Origin: a virus | Reading direction: 5' to 3' (one strand) | Length of the DNA: 22,431 nt | Virus record (IMG/VR): IMGVR_UViG_3300042324_000640 | Location: 1 to 22,431 of that record | In this document: one piece after another, positions 15,903-21,630 of the stretch | How the letters are laid out: the number at the start of each line of letters is the position of its first letter | How positions within the stretch are numbered: position 1 is the first letter of the stretch | The notes under the pieces: generated by a model | The model's input: the letters and a program-made list of their open reading frames with translations, nothing else | What the model was told of the DNA's origin: nothing | Database searches by the model: none | Made by a program: the position numbers and the translations under genes

Positions 15903-16892
15903 TTATCCTGTTGGTGGCGTGTTGAATGCGGTTATTTTGCTTCCAATCGCCGATGTTGTACTTGATACTGAGTTTGATATTGCGGATAAACTTAAATTTG
16001 ATGTACCGGCGGTCAAGTTTACGGACGGCGTCATGTTTGATAATGACAGGTTGCCGGTCAATCCACCAACCGACGTAGTTGCTGCATCAGATACCGCCCC
16101 AGTTGCTCCGGAAATGGCTCCTTCAACCGCACCAGTTGCACCGGCAACAGAGTCTTGTATTCCTTTAAGTTGATCTTGCATACCAGATATACCAGTTTGG
16201 TCCAACGCTCCTTTTACCATATCACCTGCTTGATTTTTTAATTCTCCAACCGCTTCACTTACCAAATCTTCGGCTAACGATTTTAATATAGCACTTGGAT
16301 TTCCAGAAGACAGCGCCGAAATTATAGCAATCGCTCCACCGACCATAGCCATGTTTATTTTAATTCCCGGTGCAAATGGCGGAACTATAGTTGTATACTT
16401 TGTAATTTTATCCGCTATAAATTTTGGTCCAGCGCCGAGAAGAATGCCCGCTTTGTCAAGACCTGGAATTTTTGGCATTGCTGGTAAATTTAGTTTTGGC
16501 AAAACCGTATTGAAACTTGGAAGACCGGCTGCTCCCAATGCACCTGTCAAAGATGCAGGTCCACCAAACGCGGCGGATATTCCTCCTATTGAAGTTGGCG
16601 CTCCAAAAGCGGCGGCAGCGCCCGCCAATGTTGTAGGAGCACCGACGGCTGCGGCAAGACCGCCTATGCTTGTTGGCACAGCGGCGGCAGAAATACTACC
16701 AAGCGATAAATTTGAAGTATTTGTAAAATTTACCGTTGGAGTTAATGAGCCTAGAGATAATTTTGGAGAAGGTAACGCCGGTACAGAAGAAAAAGATGGA
16801 ATAGCCAAGCCGACGGACACTTTACTTGATACACTTGGTAAAGATATAGTCGGTGCTGTAAATTTTGGAATTGTTGCTTCTAGTAGTGGCAT
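15903..16892 (-). CDS. Ala/Gly/Ser-rich repeat protein after the spike gene
   Basis: A 329-aa protein of low complexity. Residues 74-125 are four tandem 13-residue repeats of the type TSIGGLAAAVGAP. Residues 45-71 (LSLGSLTPTVNF, then TNTSNLSLGSISAAA) recur as 282-308 (LSLSNMTPSVNL, then TAGTSNLSLSAISNS), so the two ends carry a duplicated segment. GATGAV is repeated at 251 and 263. A hydrophobic stretch near 180-196 (INMAMVGGAIAIISALS) could be a membrane-interacting helix. It lies 5 bases after the spike gene and ahead of gp25, so it may cap the spike, form a tape-like segment or be released at the membrane; none of this is shown. No PAAR motif was found. The start context is TATATG. Confidence 0.72.
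   Translation of the reverse strand: MPLLEATIPKFTAPTISLPSVSSKVSVGLAIPSFSSVPALPSPKLSLGSLTPTVNFTNTSNLSLGSISAAAVPTSIGGLAAAVGAPTTLAGAAAAFGAPTSIGGISAAFGGPASLTGALGAAGLPSFNTVLPKLNLPAMPKIPGLDKAGILLGAGPKFIADKITKYTTIVPPFAPGIKINMAMVGGAIAIISALSSGNPSAILKSLAEDLVSEAVGELKNQAGDMVKGALDQTGISGMQDQLKGIQDSVAGATGAVEGAISGATGAVSDAATTSVGGLTGNLSLSNMTPSVNLTAGTSNLSLSAISNSVSSTTSAIGSKITAFNTPPTG
16518..16673 (-). repeat. four tandem 39-bp repeats coding 13-aa units
   Basis: The four units begin at residues 74, 87, 100 and 113 of the 329-aa protein. Each ends in a Gly-x-Pro or Gly-Pro turn and has a central Ala-rich run. The first three are closest (TSIGGLAAAVGAP, TTLAGAAAAFGAP, TSIGGISAAFGGP); the fourth (ASLTGALGAAGLP) has diverged. 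This suggests unequal-crossover expansion. Confidence 0.7.
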
Positions 16893-16897
16893 ATATT

Positions 16898-18337
16898 TTA
16901 ATCATCCCCTCCTGCAACAAACACTCTTCCGCTCATCAATGAACTTAATTGTGATCGAAGTGCAAGCAAACTGATTTGCTGCGCTTTTAGTGAAAGTATT
17001 TGATCCGCCCACATAACAGATGCTGGCGGAAGTATAGGAAGTAATGTCGGTCCGGTTTTTGTTATATGGGTATGTAGTTGCAACGCAAGAAGCACTTCTA
17101 GCTGACTATTTACGTTTAATAACATCCAATCACACATTGAATACATCCAAGCCACAGTACTTCTTCCTAACAATGCTGGTTCATACGTCTTACCGTGATC
17201 TCCCAAATATATCTTCGGGGAATTGATGGTTGTTGTCTTTAACGCGGTCAGTGTTATTCTATCTTTGCAAGATATAGAAATTGAATCATCGCTGGTCATT
17301 CCTATTTTCTTTTTTGAGAAGAAGAACATCTCATTGGCTTTTGACGAAAATACTAATCTGTCGCTGTTTATTACAATCTGGTCGCCATCTAGTTTTGGTA
17401 ACTGTACTGGCGAAGTTCCGTATATTATCGGATGCGTCGTCGTTGGCTTAAAATTAGAAATTGTTTTACCCGAAGTAAAATGTATAGACGAACCATCGTT
17501 GTTTATATCTTCGGCTGTATAACCTTTTGCTGTAAATCCTTGTGCATTTTTAACAGGTGCTTGGCGATTTCTAAATAAAATCATTGGATTTCCCGCACCA
17601 TCTTTATATTCACCGCCAGCACCAACGTCGTTGCTTCTATTGTCATCATATGCTCCAAATCTTATGCTAGATCCAAAACGAGATTCTAAAATAGTATCTC
17701 CTTCATATCTCTTGAGTGCGCGGATATGATGATTAAATTTAAAATAACTTCCAAGAACTCCTGTATAGTTTTCACCACCTGAAAAATTCATGGTAGATTT
17801 TGGACCTTTCATTGGAGTTTCTGCATTTCCCGCGTACTCATCAAAATTCTGTTCTACAAATCCAGAAACTCTTTCAGTTATAAAACTGGCATTGCTGTTT
17901 ACAACAGACTTGAAGTTTAGTTTCTTTGTATAAAAATATTTGTTTAGATATTTGCCCACAATAACAACTTCATTCATCAATGGATACTCGGTTATTCCAG
18001 TATTTTCTATTGGAAATGCCCAAGCAAGTTGTTCTTTGTCTTTGCCGCGCTCGCTGTTTAGAAATCTAAACTTTATTCTGCCAATCAAACTATAATCTTT
18101 GTCACCAACAATTGGCTCACTTCCATCAATATTTGGGGGCCAATCTACTACATCAAGTTCTGTATTTCTGAATTCCGGATGTGAGTCGTCCAATATAACA
18201 TCCAACACAACTGCTTCTTCTAATTCATAAAAATACGAACTATCTGGCTTACGTTCAATAACAAATCTTTTAGACGCAAGTAAGTCGTCTTGCTTGATAT
18301 TTAAATCGCTGCGACGGTCTGTGTGTGTATATGACAT
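16898..18337 (-). CDS. gp5-like baseplate spike protein without a lysozyme domain
   Basis: A 479-aa protein. An N-terminal OB-fold-like region (about 75-145; SLIGRIKFRFLN, EYPLMNEVVIVGKYLNKYFY) leads to RYEGDTILESRFGSSIRFGA (210-229), the gp5/VgrG spike signature. Residues 318-378 (GDQIVINSDRLVFSSKANEM, ISISCKDRITLTALKTTTIN) look like the repeating strands of a triple beta-helix spike. The C-terminus holds LALQLHTHITKTGP. T4 gp5 (575 aa) carries a lysozyme domain between OB-fold and helix; no catalytic lysozyme segment is evident here. In the tail the trimer forms the membrane-piercing tip. It is one base after the 127-aa gene and 5 bases before the 329-aa gene, with no separate promoter. Confidence 0.85.
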   Translation of the reverse strand: MSYTHTDRRSDLNIKQDDLLASKRFVIERKPDSSYFYELEEAVVLDVILDDSHPEFRNTELDVVDWPPNIDGSEPIVGDKDYSLIGRIKFRFLNSERGKDKEQLAWAFPIENTGITEYPLMNEVVIVGKYLNKYFYTKKLNFKSVVNSNASFITERVSGFVEQNFDEYAGNAETPMKGPKSTMNFSGGENYTGVLGSYFKFNHHIRALKRYEGDTILESRFGSSIRFGAYDDNRSNDVGAGGEYKDGAGNPMILFRNRQAPVKNAQGFTAKGYTAEDINNDGSSIHFTSGKTISNFKPTTTHPIIYGTSPVQLPKLDGDQIVINSDRLVFSSKANEMFFFSKKKIGMTSDDSISISCKDRITLTALKTTTINSPKIYLGDHGKTYEPALLGRSTVAWMYSMCDWMLLNVNSQLEVLLALQLHTHITKTGPTLLPILPPASVMWADQILSLKAQQISLLALRSQLSSLMSGRVFVAGGDD

Positions 18338-18338
18338 T

Positions 18339-18722
18339 TTATTTTGATTTATCCTTGGCGGTTTCTTGTGGTTCTTTTACCGCTTTGGCAGTTTCTTCTA
18401 TAGCGGACATAAGTTGTTTCTTTTCTTCGTCAGTTAACATAGCTCCACCGCCTTCTCCATCTGGACCAATCTTGCCGCTCATCAATCTTTGAACGATGGC
18501 GGCAAGTTTGATTAGTTGTTCGTCATTTCTAATTCCAACGTCAAAATATTCTTTCAGCAATGGAACAATAGTAACGGCATCATTTACGGTTTTTATCATT
18601 TCACGCAAATCAGTAATCAATATATCAATCTGGTTCTTCTTTTCTTCCGAGTTGGATACAATGTCTTTGCACAAAGAAGCAAAGCTCTTTCCCTTGTATA
18701 ATTCAAATTCATGAGTTTCCAT
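18339..18722 (-). CDS. conserved small helical protein upstream of the spike
   Basis: A 127-aa mostly helical protein: METHEFELYKGKSFASLCKD, then a coiled-coil-like segment (EEKKNQIDILITDLREMIKT), a central helix ending NDEQLIKLAAIVQRLMSG, a Gly-rich hinge (KIGPDGEGGGAM) and a charged Lys/Glu tail. From memory, proteins with this opening occur in other T4-like aquatic phages next to tail genes. It has no catalytic motif. It begins the spike unit, with ATG 18722 only 4 bases after a TATTTATA motif. An in-frame TAG just upstream rules out an earlier start. A tail-assembly role is possible; function unknown. Confidence 0.76.
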   Translation of the reverse strand: METHEFELYKGKSFASLCKDIVSNSEEKKNQIDILITDLREMIKTVNDAVTIVPLLKEYFDVGIRNDEQLIKLAAIVQRLMSGKIGPDGEGGGAMLTDEEKKQLMSAIEETAKAVKEPQETAKDKSK

Positions 18723-18726
18723 ACAC

Positions 18727-18736
18727 TATAAATAGT
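18727..18736 (-). promoter_or_regulatory. ACTATTTATA motif upstream of the spike unit
   Basis: The core TATTTATA on the coding strand ends 4 bases before ATG 18722. The core is exact but the first two bases differ from the consensus. The spacing is too short for a normal leader if this is a -10 box. Confidence 0.36.
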
Positions 18737-18798
18737 TAAGGTTTGGTAGTTTTACCCACCATTATTCTCTTTTTCAATTCTCGCATACGCTAACAAAA

Positions 18799-19701
18799 TT
18801 AATCAAATGCCCCTGTTATTTTACCCGTACTATAATATTCGTCACGGATTTTTCGTTGCGGTTCCATTAGTTTATTTATCACCTTTGTGATATGTTGAGT
18901 TTGGCAGTCGGCGATCTCTCGTATATATAGATATAATGCCTTCTTGTTGAACACATCTATTCTGTCAGCGTTCCTGAATATCTCAACAACGGCATTAGCA
19001 ATCTTCAAATCGCGTTCTTTTGTGAAGTGCTTTCCTACATTCTTGTCCCAATATTCAACCATAAGTTTGATAAACTCTCTAGTTTCGCTTTCTTGTTTTT
19101 CGTGCTCTGGCTCAACTACAAACTCACCAGCATCACCCGTTTGTTCACAGATTTCAACATGCTTCTTAAACCGTCTGTATGTTGTATTGTTGTCTAATAT
19201 AAACCAGTGCTTGGCTACAATACTGAAATAACTAAACGCTTTGCCTTTACCCTTTTCATATTTGCTCATGTTAGCAACCATATGTGAAATGGCTTGCTTT
19301 TGAATTTCTAGAGGACTTACATCGGCATAACTGAACTTGAATGTGTTATATACATTCTCAGCAATTTTTCCAAATGCACCCTGAATACTTTCGTTATAGA
19401 TTCTATCTTTTTCTCTTGCATCTTCTGTTTCATTGTATGCTACAATAGCATCTTCGGTTGCTGGAGTAAAATATACATTTGATACTTTCTTTTCTGCAAC
19501 AACTCCGTCAATCGGTTCTATCTTTTTCTTCTTTCCTTTCGGACGCCCACGAGGTCTTGCGATCTTTTCTTCAACATGTGAAGAATCTTCAACTTGAATA
19601 ATTTTTAACTTTATCTTACCTTTATTCTTTTTTGGTTTTTGTTTCTTTGAAACTTTTTTTACAAATTTCTTTTGCTTGCCGTTTTTTTTAAGTTTTTTCA
19701 T
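18799..19701 (-). CDS. gp55-like late-transcription sigma factor with AT-hook
   Basis: A 300-aa protein. Residues about 75-175 resemble gp55/sigma region 2: YFTPATEDAIVAYNETEDAR, then QKQAISHMVANMSKYEKGKG and KAFSYFSIVAKHWFI, the segment that binds the core polymerase coiled coil and reads the -10 box. T4 gp55 is 185 aa, so there are two additions. The N-terminal 74 residues are extremely Lys-rich and contain a consensus AT-hook (PRGRPKG, 50-56). The C-terminal 70 residues (ALYLYIREIADCQTQHITKV, then INKLMEPQR) resemble a helix-turn-helix, possibly a region 4 that T4 gp55 lacks. It probably directs host polymerase to late genes, including the baseplate block next to it. It starts 5 bases after the endonuclease stop and has no clear Shine-Dalgarno. 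Confidence 0.82.
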   Translation of the reverse strand: MKKLKKNGKQKKFVKKVSKKQKPKKNKGKIKLKIIQVEDSSHVEEKIARPRGRPKGKKKKIEPIDGVVAEKKVSNVYFTPATEDAIVAYNETEDAREKDRIYNESIQGAFGKIAENVYNTFKFSYADVSPLEIQKQAISHMVANMSKYEKGKGKAFSYFSIVAKHWFILDNNTTYRRFKKHVEICEQTGDAGEFVVEPEHEKQESETREFIKLMVEYWDKNVGKHFTKERDLKIANAVVEIFRNADRIDVFNKKALYLYIREIADCQTQHITKVINKLMEPQRKIRDEYYSTGKITGAFD

Positions 19702-19706
19702 TTTTA

Positions 19707-20420
19707 TTATTTGAGTGTTTTTGACTTTCTTGGTCCCCGTTTTATCCCCATCATTGATAGAGATTTTCTAAGTTTCCTTTCGTCTGTCCATTTTCCTTTC
19801 GGCCTACCGATGAGAGATTTTGATATTTTAATCTTAGATTCTTCACTTTGCCGAATGCCAATGTGTGATTTTGATAATTTATTACAATGTTCCGATGTAA
19901 GAGATTTATTGATTCTCTCCGCAGACATTCTCGCACGGGCTTCAACTGAAACATGGTCATTTTTAATTTTTTGGTTTGCTCTAGCAGTTCTTATTTTTTG
20001 TTTTGTTTCTTCCGTGTGTTTTTTACCAAGCATTGGTTTGTGGTCGAATATACCACCCGCGTTGCAATTGTATCCATTTTTAAAAGAATTTTTTTCTTTT
20101 ATCCAAAAAGTTTCTCTTTCATTTAGAATATCGCGGTCTAATTCGCAAAGTTCTAATATTATTTCTTCAAAATTTTCATATCCATATTTTAATATTGCGC
20201 GATATATTTTTGGTTGGCCTTCACATCGCAACCCCCTGTAATCAGAAAATCTGTTTTTTATTTCGTTGCATGTTTGCCCAACATACCATTTATTTGTAAT
20301 TTTATTTTTCAATCCGTATATCCCTATCTTTTTTTGTGTGATATCTTGTAAGATTATTGGCCCGTTCTTTGACGGCGTGTTTCCAATAACTTCGCATTCG
20401 TTGTTCGTTGTGTCTTTCAC
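19707..20420 (-). CDS. GIY-YIG homing endonuclease with NUMOD3 repeats
   Basis: A 237-aa free-standing homing endonuclease of the Seg type. The GIY-YIG domain spans about 32-125: GIYGLKNKITNKWYVGQT (33-50), the catalytic-Glu segment ERETFWIKE (101-109) and GYNCNAGG. NUMOD3 DNA-binding repeats follow (MLGKKHTEETKQKIRTARAN at 130, then SHIGIRQSEESKIKISKSLI with GRPKG). It nicks or cuts a cognate site and spreads its own gene. It sits between the small membrane protein gene and the late sigma gene, 5 bases from the latter, so it has invaded that junction. The listed start is GTG 20420 with AAGGAG upstream. However, another frame from ATG 20460 reads into this one at an A7 run (20329-20335), so the true N-terminus may be different. 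Confidence 0.87.
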   Translation of the reverse strand: MKDTTNNECEVIGNTPSKNGPIILQDITQKKIGIYGLKNKITNKWYVGQTCNEIKNRFSDYRGLRCEGQPKIYRAILKYGYENFEEIILELCELDRDILNERETFWIKEKNSFKNGYNCNAGGIFDHKPMLGKKHTEETKQKIRTARANQKIKNDHVSVEARARMSAERINKSLTSEHCNKLSKSHIGIRQSEESKIKISKSLIGRPKGKWTDERKLRKSLSMMGIKRGPRKSKTLK

Positions 20421-20460
20421 GTTTTTGCTCCTTAGTTATATTTAACGGTTTTCTTCCCAT
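20302..20460 (-). CDS. overlapping short frame, possible true N-terminus of the homing endonuclease
   Basis: ATG 20460 opens a 52-codon frame reading MGRKPLNITKEQKRERHNEQ, then RMRSYWKHAV and NNLTRYHTKK, ending at TAA 20302. It overlaps the first 40 codons of the endonuclease frame, before the GIY motif. At the A7 run (20329-20335) dropping one A joins HTKK directly to IGIYGLKN. It starts 3 bases after a TATATTTATT motif, like other genes here, and its basic Trp/Tyr-containing sequence looks more protein-like than the first 30 residues of the GTG frame. It could be a broken or slippage-dependent endonuclease start, a homopolymer sequencing error, a separate small protein or chance. Confidence 0.4.
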   Translation of the reverse strand: MGRKPLNITKEQKRERHNEQRMRSYWKHAVKERANNLTRYHTKKDRDIRIEK

Positions 20461-20463
20461 ACC

Positions 20464-20473
20464 AATAAATATA
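20464..20473 (-). promoter_or_regulatory. TATATTTATT motif before the endonuclease region
   Basis: The coding strand reads TATATTTATT, ending 3 bases before ATG 20460 and 43 bases before GTG 20420. It would serve the endonuclease and the late sigma gene. The gap (20421-20511) is otherwise A/T-rich, with a direct repeat of ATCACAAAAA. Confidence 0.4.
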
Positions 20474-20511
20474 AAAAAATTTAATAAAAATCACAAAAAA
20501 ATCACAAAAAT

Positions 20512-20766
20512 TTATTTTATTTTTTCGTCAAATTCATTTATAATCCGTTGAATTTCGGAAAAAACAAAACCAACATCTTCATCGTTTGGAAATAATTCTT
20601 TGTCATCCACCATCTTGAGTCGCTTTTTAACTTGCACGACTTCTCCCCTAAAATATTCAATCCACTCTTCGTGAACCTCTATCTTTTTTAGCATGTTGAA
20701 ACATGCATATGCTAGTGCGCAAGTTGAAATAAAAAACAGAACCATCAATGATATTATTATCCACAT
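20512..20766 (-). CDS. small membrane protein with cytoplasmic coiled helix
   Basis: An 84-aa protein with one N-terminal membrane segment (residues 2-24, IIISLMVLFFISTCALAYAC) followed by a charged helical domain (EEWIEYFRGEVVQVKKRLKM) and an acidic segment (DDKELFPNDEDVGFVFSEIQ). From memory, small proteins with this DDKE...DDEVGFVF ending are common in T4-like cyanophages and their relatives, but their role is unknown. It is 3 bases after the small acidic gene and appears co-transcribed with deformylase. The start is ATG 20766 in an AATATG context. A role at the host membrane during infection is inferred. Confidence 0.78.
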   Translation of the reverse strand: MWIIISLMVLFFISTCALAYACFNMLKKIEVHEEWIEYFRGEVVQVKKRLKMVDDKELFPNDEDVGFVFSEIQRIINEFDEKIK

Positions 20767-20769
20767 ATT

Positions 20770-20928
20770 TTATTCCTCGGCTTCTTCGGAAGATTCGTCG
20801 GCTTCATAACCCAACTCCTCTTTTAGTATTACTAAAGCATCTTCAACCGCTGGCCAATTGCGGCTTTCTAATGCATGTTCAAGTAATTCTTTGATTTCTT
20901 CTAAATTGTCAGGATCGATATTTTTCAT
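20770..20928 (-). CDS. small acidic protein after deformylase
   Basis: I prefer ATG 20928, giving 52 residues (MKNIDPDNLEEIKELLEHAL, then ESRNWPAVEDALVILKEEL). It follows the deformylase stop by one base, with the AATATG context seen at other starts. A start at 20955 would add nine residues and overlap deformylase by 26 bases, which is less likely. The protein is strongly acidic, two-helix-like, and ends in an Asp/Glu/Ser tail (GYEADESSEEAEE). No motif identifies a function. It is co-directional and tightly packed with deformylase and the membrane protein, so probably one operon. Confidence 0.72.
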   Translation of the reverse strand: MKNIDPDNLEEIKELLEHALESRNWPAVEDALVILKEELGYEADESSEEAEE

Positions 20929-20929
20929 A

Positions 20930-21544
20930 TTATATAATTTTCCAACCTTCTCCAATTAATTCTAAAGCTTTTTTGTATTTGATATACTGGGTTTGACCAT
21001 CTTTTTCAACCACAACTTTATCATTGCGACCATGCTTAACTGCGGACTTGGTTGGTACTACGAATCTCACACCATCGTCGGTCATGAGAATACCATTTAG
21101 ATGGTCAATCTCATGCTGAACTACAACAGATTCTAAAATACCATAGTCGTCTCTTGTGCTTTCTTGTGTCATTGGTTCAATGTCTGGACCAAATGGCATT
21201 GGATTTGCGTGGTTTAAAGTGGATACAGTAACCTTTGTTGTTCTCAAAGTTGCTGTTTGCTTACCTGGCAAACTTAAACAACCTTCAAGGTATACAAGTT
21301 TTTCCGAACTGGATTCTGTGACAATAGGATTTATGAGTATAACTGGCGGACGATCTTTTCTGGCCCGAATCACAGACACACTTTTTGGTATTCCGATTTG
21401 ATTGGCTGATAATCCCAACCCATATGGCAATCCATTTAGTGTCTCGATTAATTTATTTGCGATTTCATTACCTTCTTCGATGGAATCAACCGGTGTTGTT
21501 TTCTTGTGAAGATAATCTTTGTTTTTGACAATTTTGTAACTCAT
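20930..21544 (-). CDS. def: peptide deformylase
   Basis: A 204-aa protein with all three deformylase motifs: GLGLSANQIG (42-51), EGCLSLP (87-93) and QHEIDHLNG (143-151). C89, H144 and H148 bind the metal and E145 is the catalytic base, so it should be active. It removes the formyl group from new N-terminal methionines; phage copies are known from marine T4-like phages. It differs from typical bacterial enzymes by a loop insertion between motifs II and III (about 117-135, PFGPDIEPMTQESTRDDYG) and a C-terminal extension (KYKKALELIGEGWKII). It leads a small operon behind a TTGACA promoter. No Shine-Dalgarno is evident; the start context is AATATG. Confidence 0.94.
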   Translation of the reverse strand: MSYKIVKNKDYLHKKTTPVDSIEEGNEIANKLIETLNGLPYGLGLSANQIGIPKSVSVIRARKDRPPVILINPIVTESSSEKLVYLEGCLSLPGKQTATLRTTKVTVSTLNHANPMPFGPDIEPMTQESTRDDYGILESVVVQHEIDHLNGILMTDDGVRFVVPTKSAVKHGRNDKVVVEKDGQTQYIKYKKALELIGEGWKII

Positions 21545-21576
21545 ATTTGTGTGAATAGTACTATATACAACTCACA

Positions 21577-21604
21577 TATATATGTTTATGTTTTAATTTG
21601 TCAA
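21577..21604 (-). promoter_or_regulatory. sigma70-like promoter for the deformylase operon
   Basis: On the minus strand TTGACA (21604-21599) is followed after 16 bp by TATATA (21582-21577). An 18-bp spacing would give TATATG. The predicted transcript starts near 21570, leaving a leader of about 25 bases before ATG 21544. It has the same -35 box and spacing as the primase promoter, supporting an early class read by host polymerase. Confidence 0.55.
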
Positions 21605-21609
21605 TATAT

Positions 21610-21619
21610 AATAAATAAA
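21610..21619 (-). promoter_or_regulatory. TTTATTTATT, weak copy of the recurrent motif
   Basis: The core TATTTATT is on the coding strand, 65 bases before ATG 21544 and just upstream of the TTGACA box, in an A/T-rich gap. It is the farthest copy from a start codon and may be chance, or a second, late promoter for deformylase. Confidence 0.25.
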
Positions 21620-21630
21620 AATTTAAAATA

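Noticed and set aside
16351-16974. Long plus-strand frame of 207 codons
   Set aside because: It is a shadow of the Ala/Gly/Pro-rich 329-aa gene, where codon bias leaves the opposite strand open; it also runs across the spike gene end.
18736-18770. Imperfect hairpin TGGT...ACCA between the late sigma gene and the 127-aa gene
   Set aside because: Only about 4 bp of stem and no T run on the minus strand, so it is not a credible terminator.
18736-18786. A 16-codon minus-strand frame (MRELKKRIMVGKTTKP) between the late sigma and the 127-aa gene
   Set aside because: Too short to judge, with no ribosome site; it could be a leader peptide but nothing supports it over chance.
19672-20241. Long plus-strand frame of 189 codons with hydrophobic segments
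   Set aside because: It is antisense to the GIY-YIG endonuclease. The hydrophobicity comes from the complement of Lys/Glu codons (Phe/Leu), a common artefact.
20929-20955. Nine-residue N-terminal extension of the small acidic protein
   Set aside because: It would need a 26-base overlap with deformylase. The ATG at 20928, one base after the deformylase stop, fits the packing and start context of this genome better.
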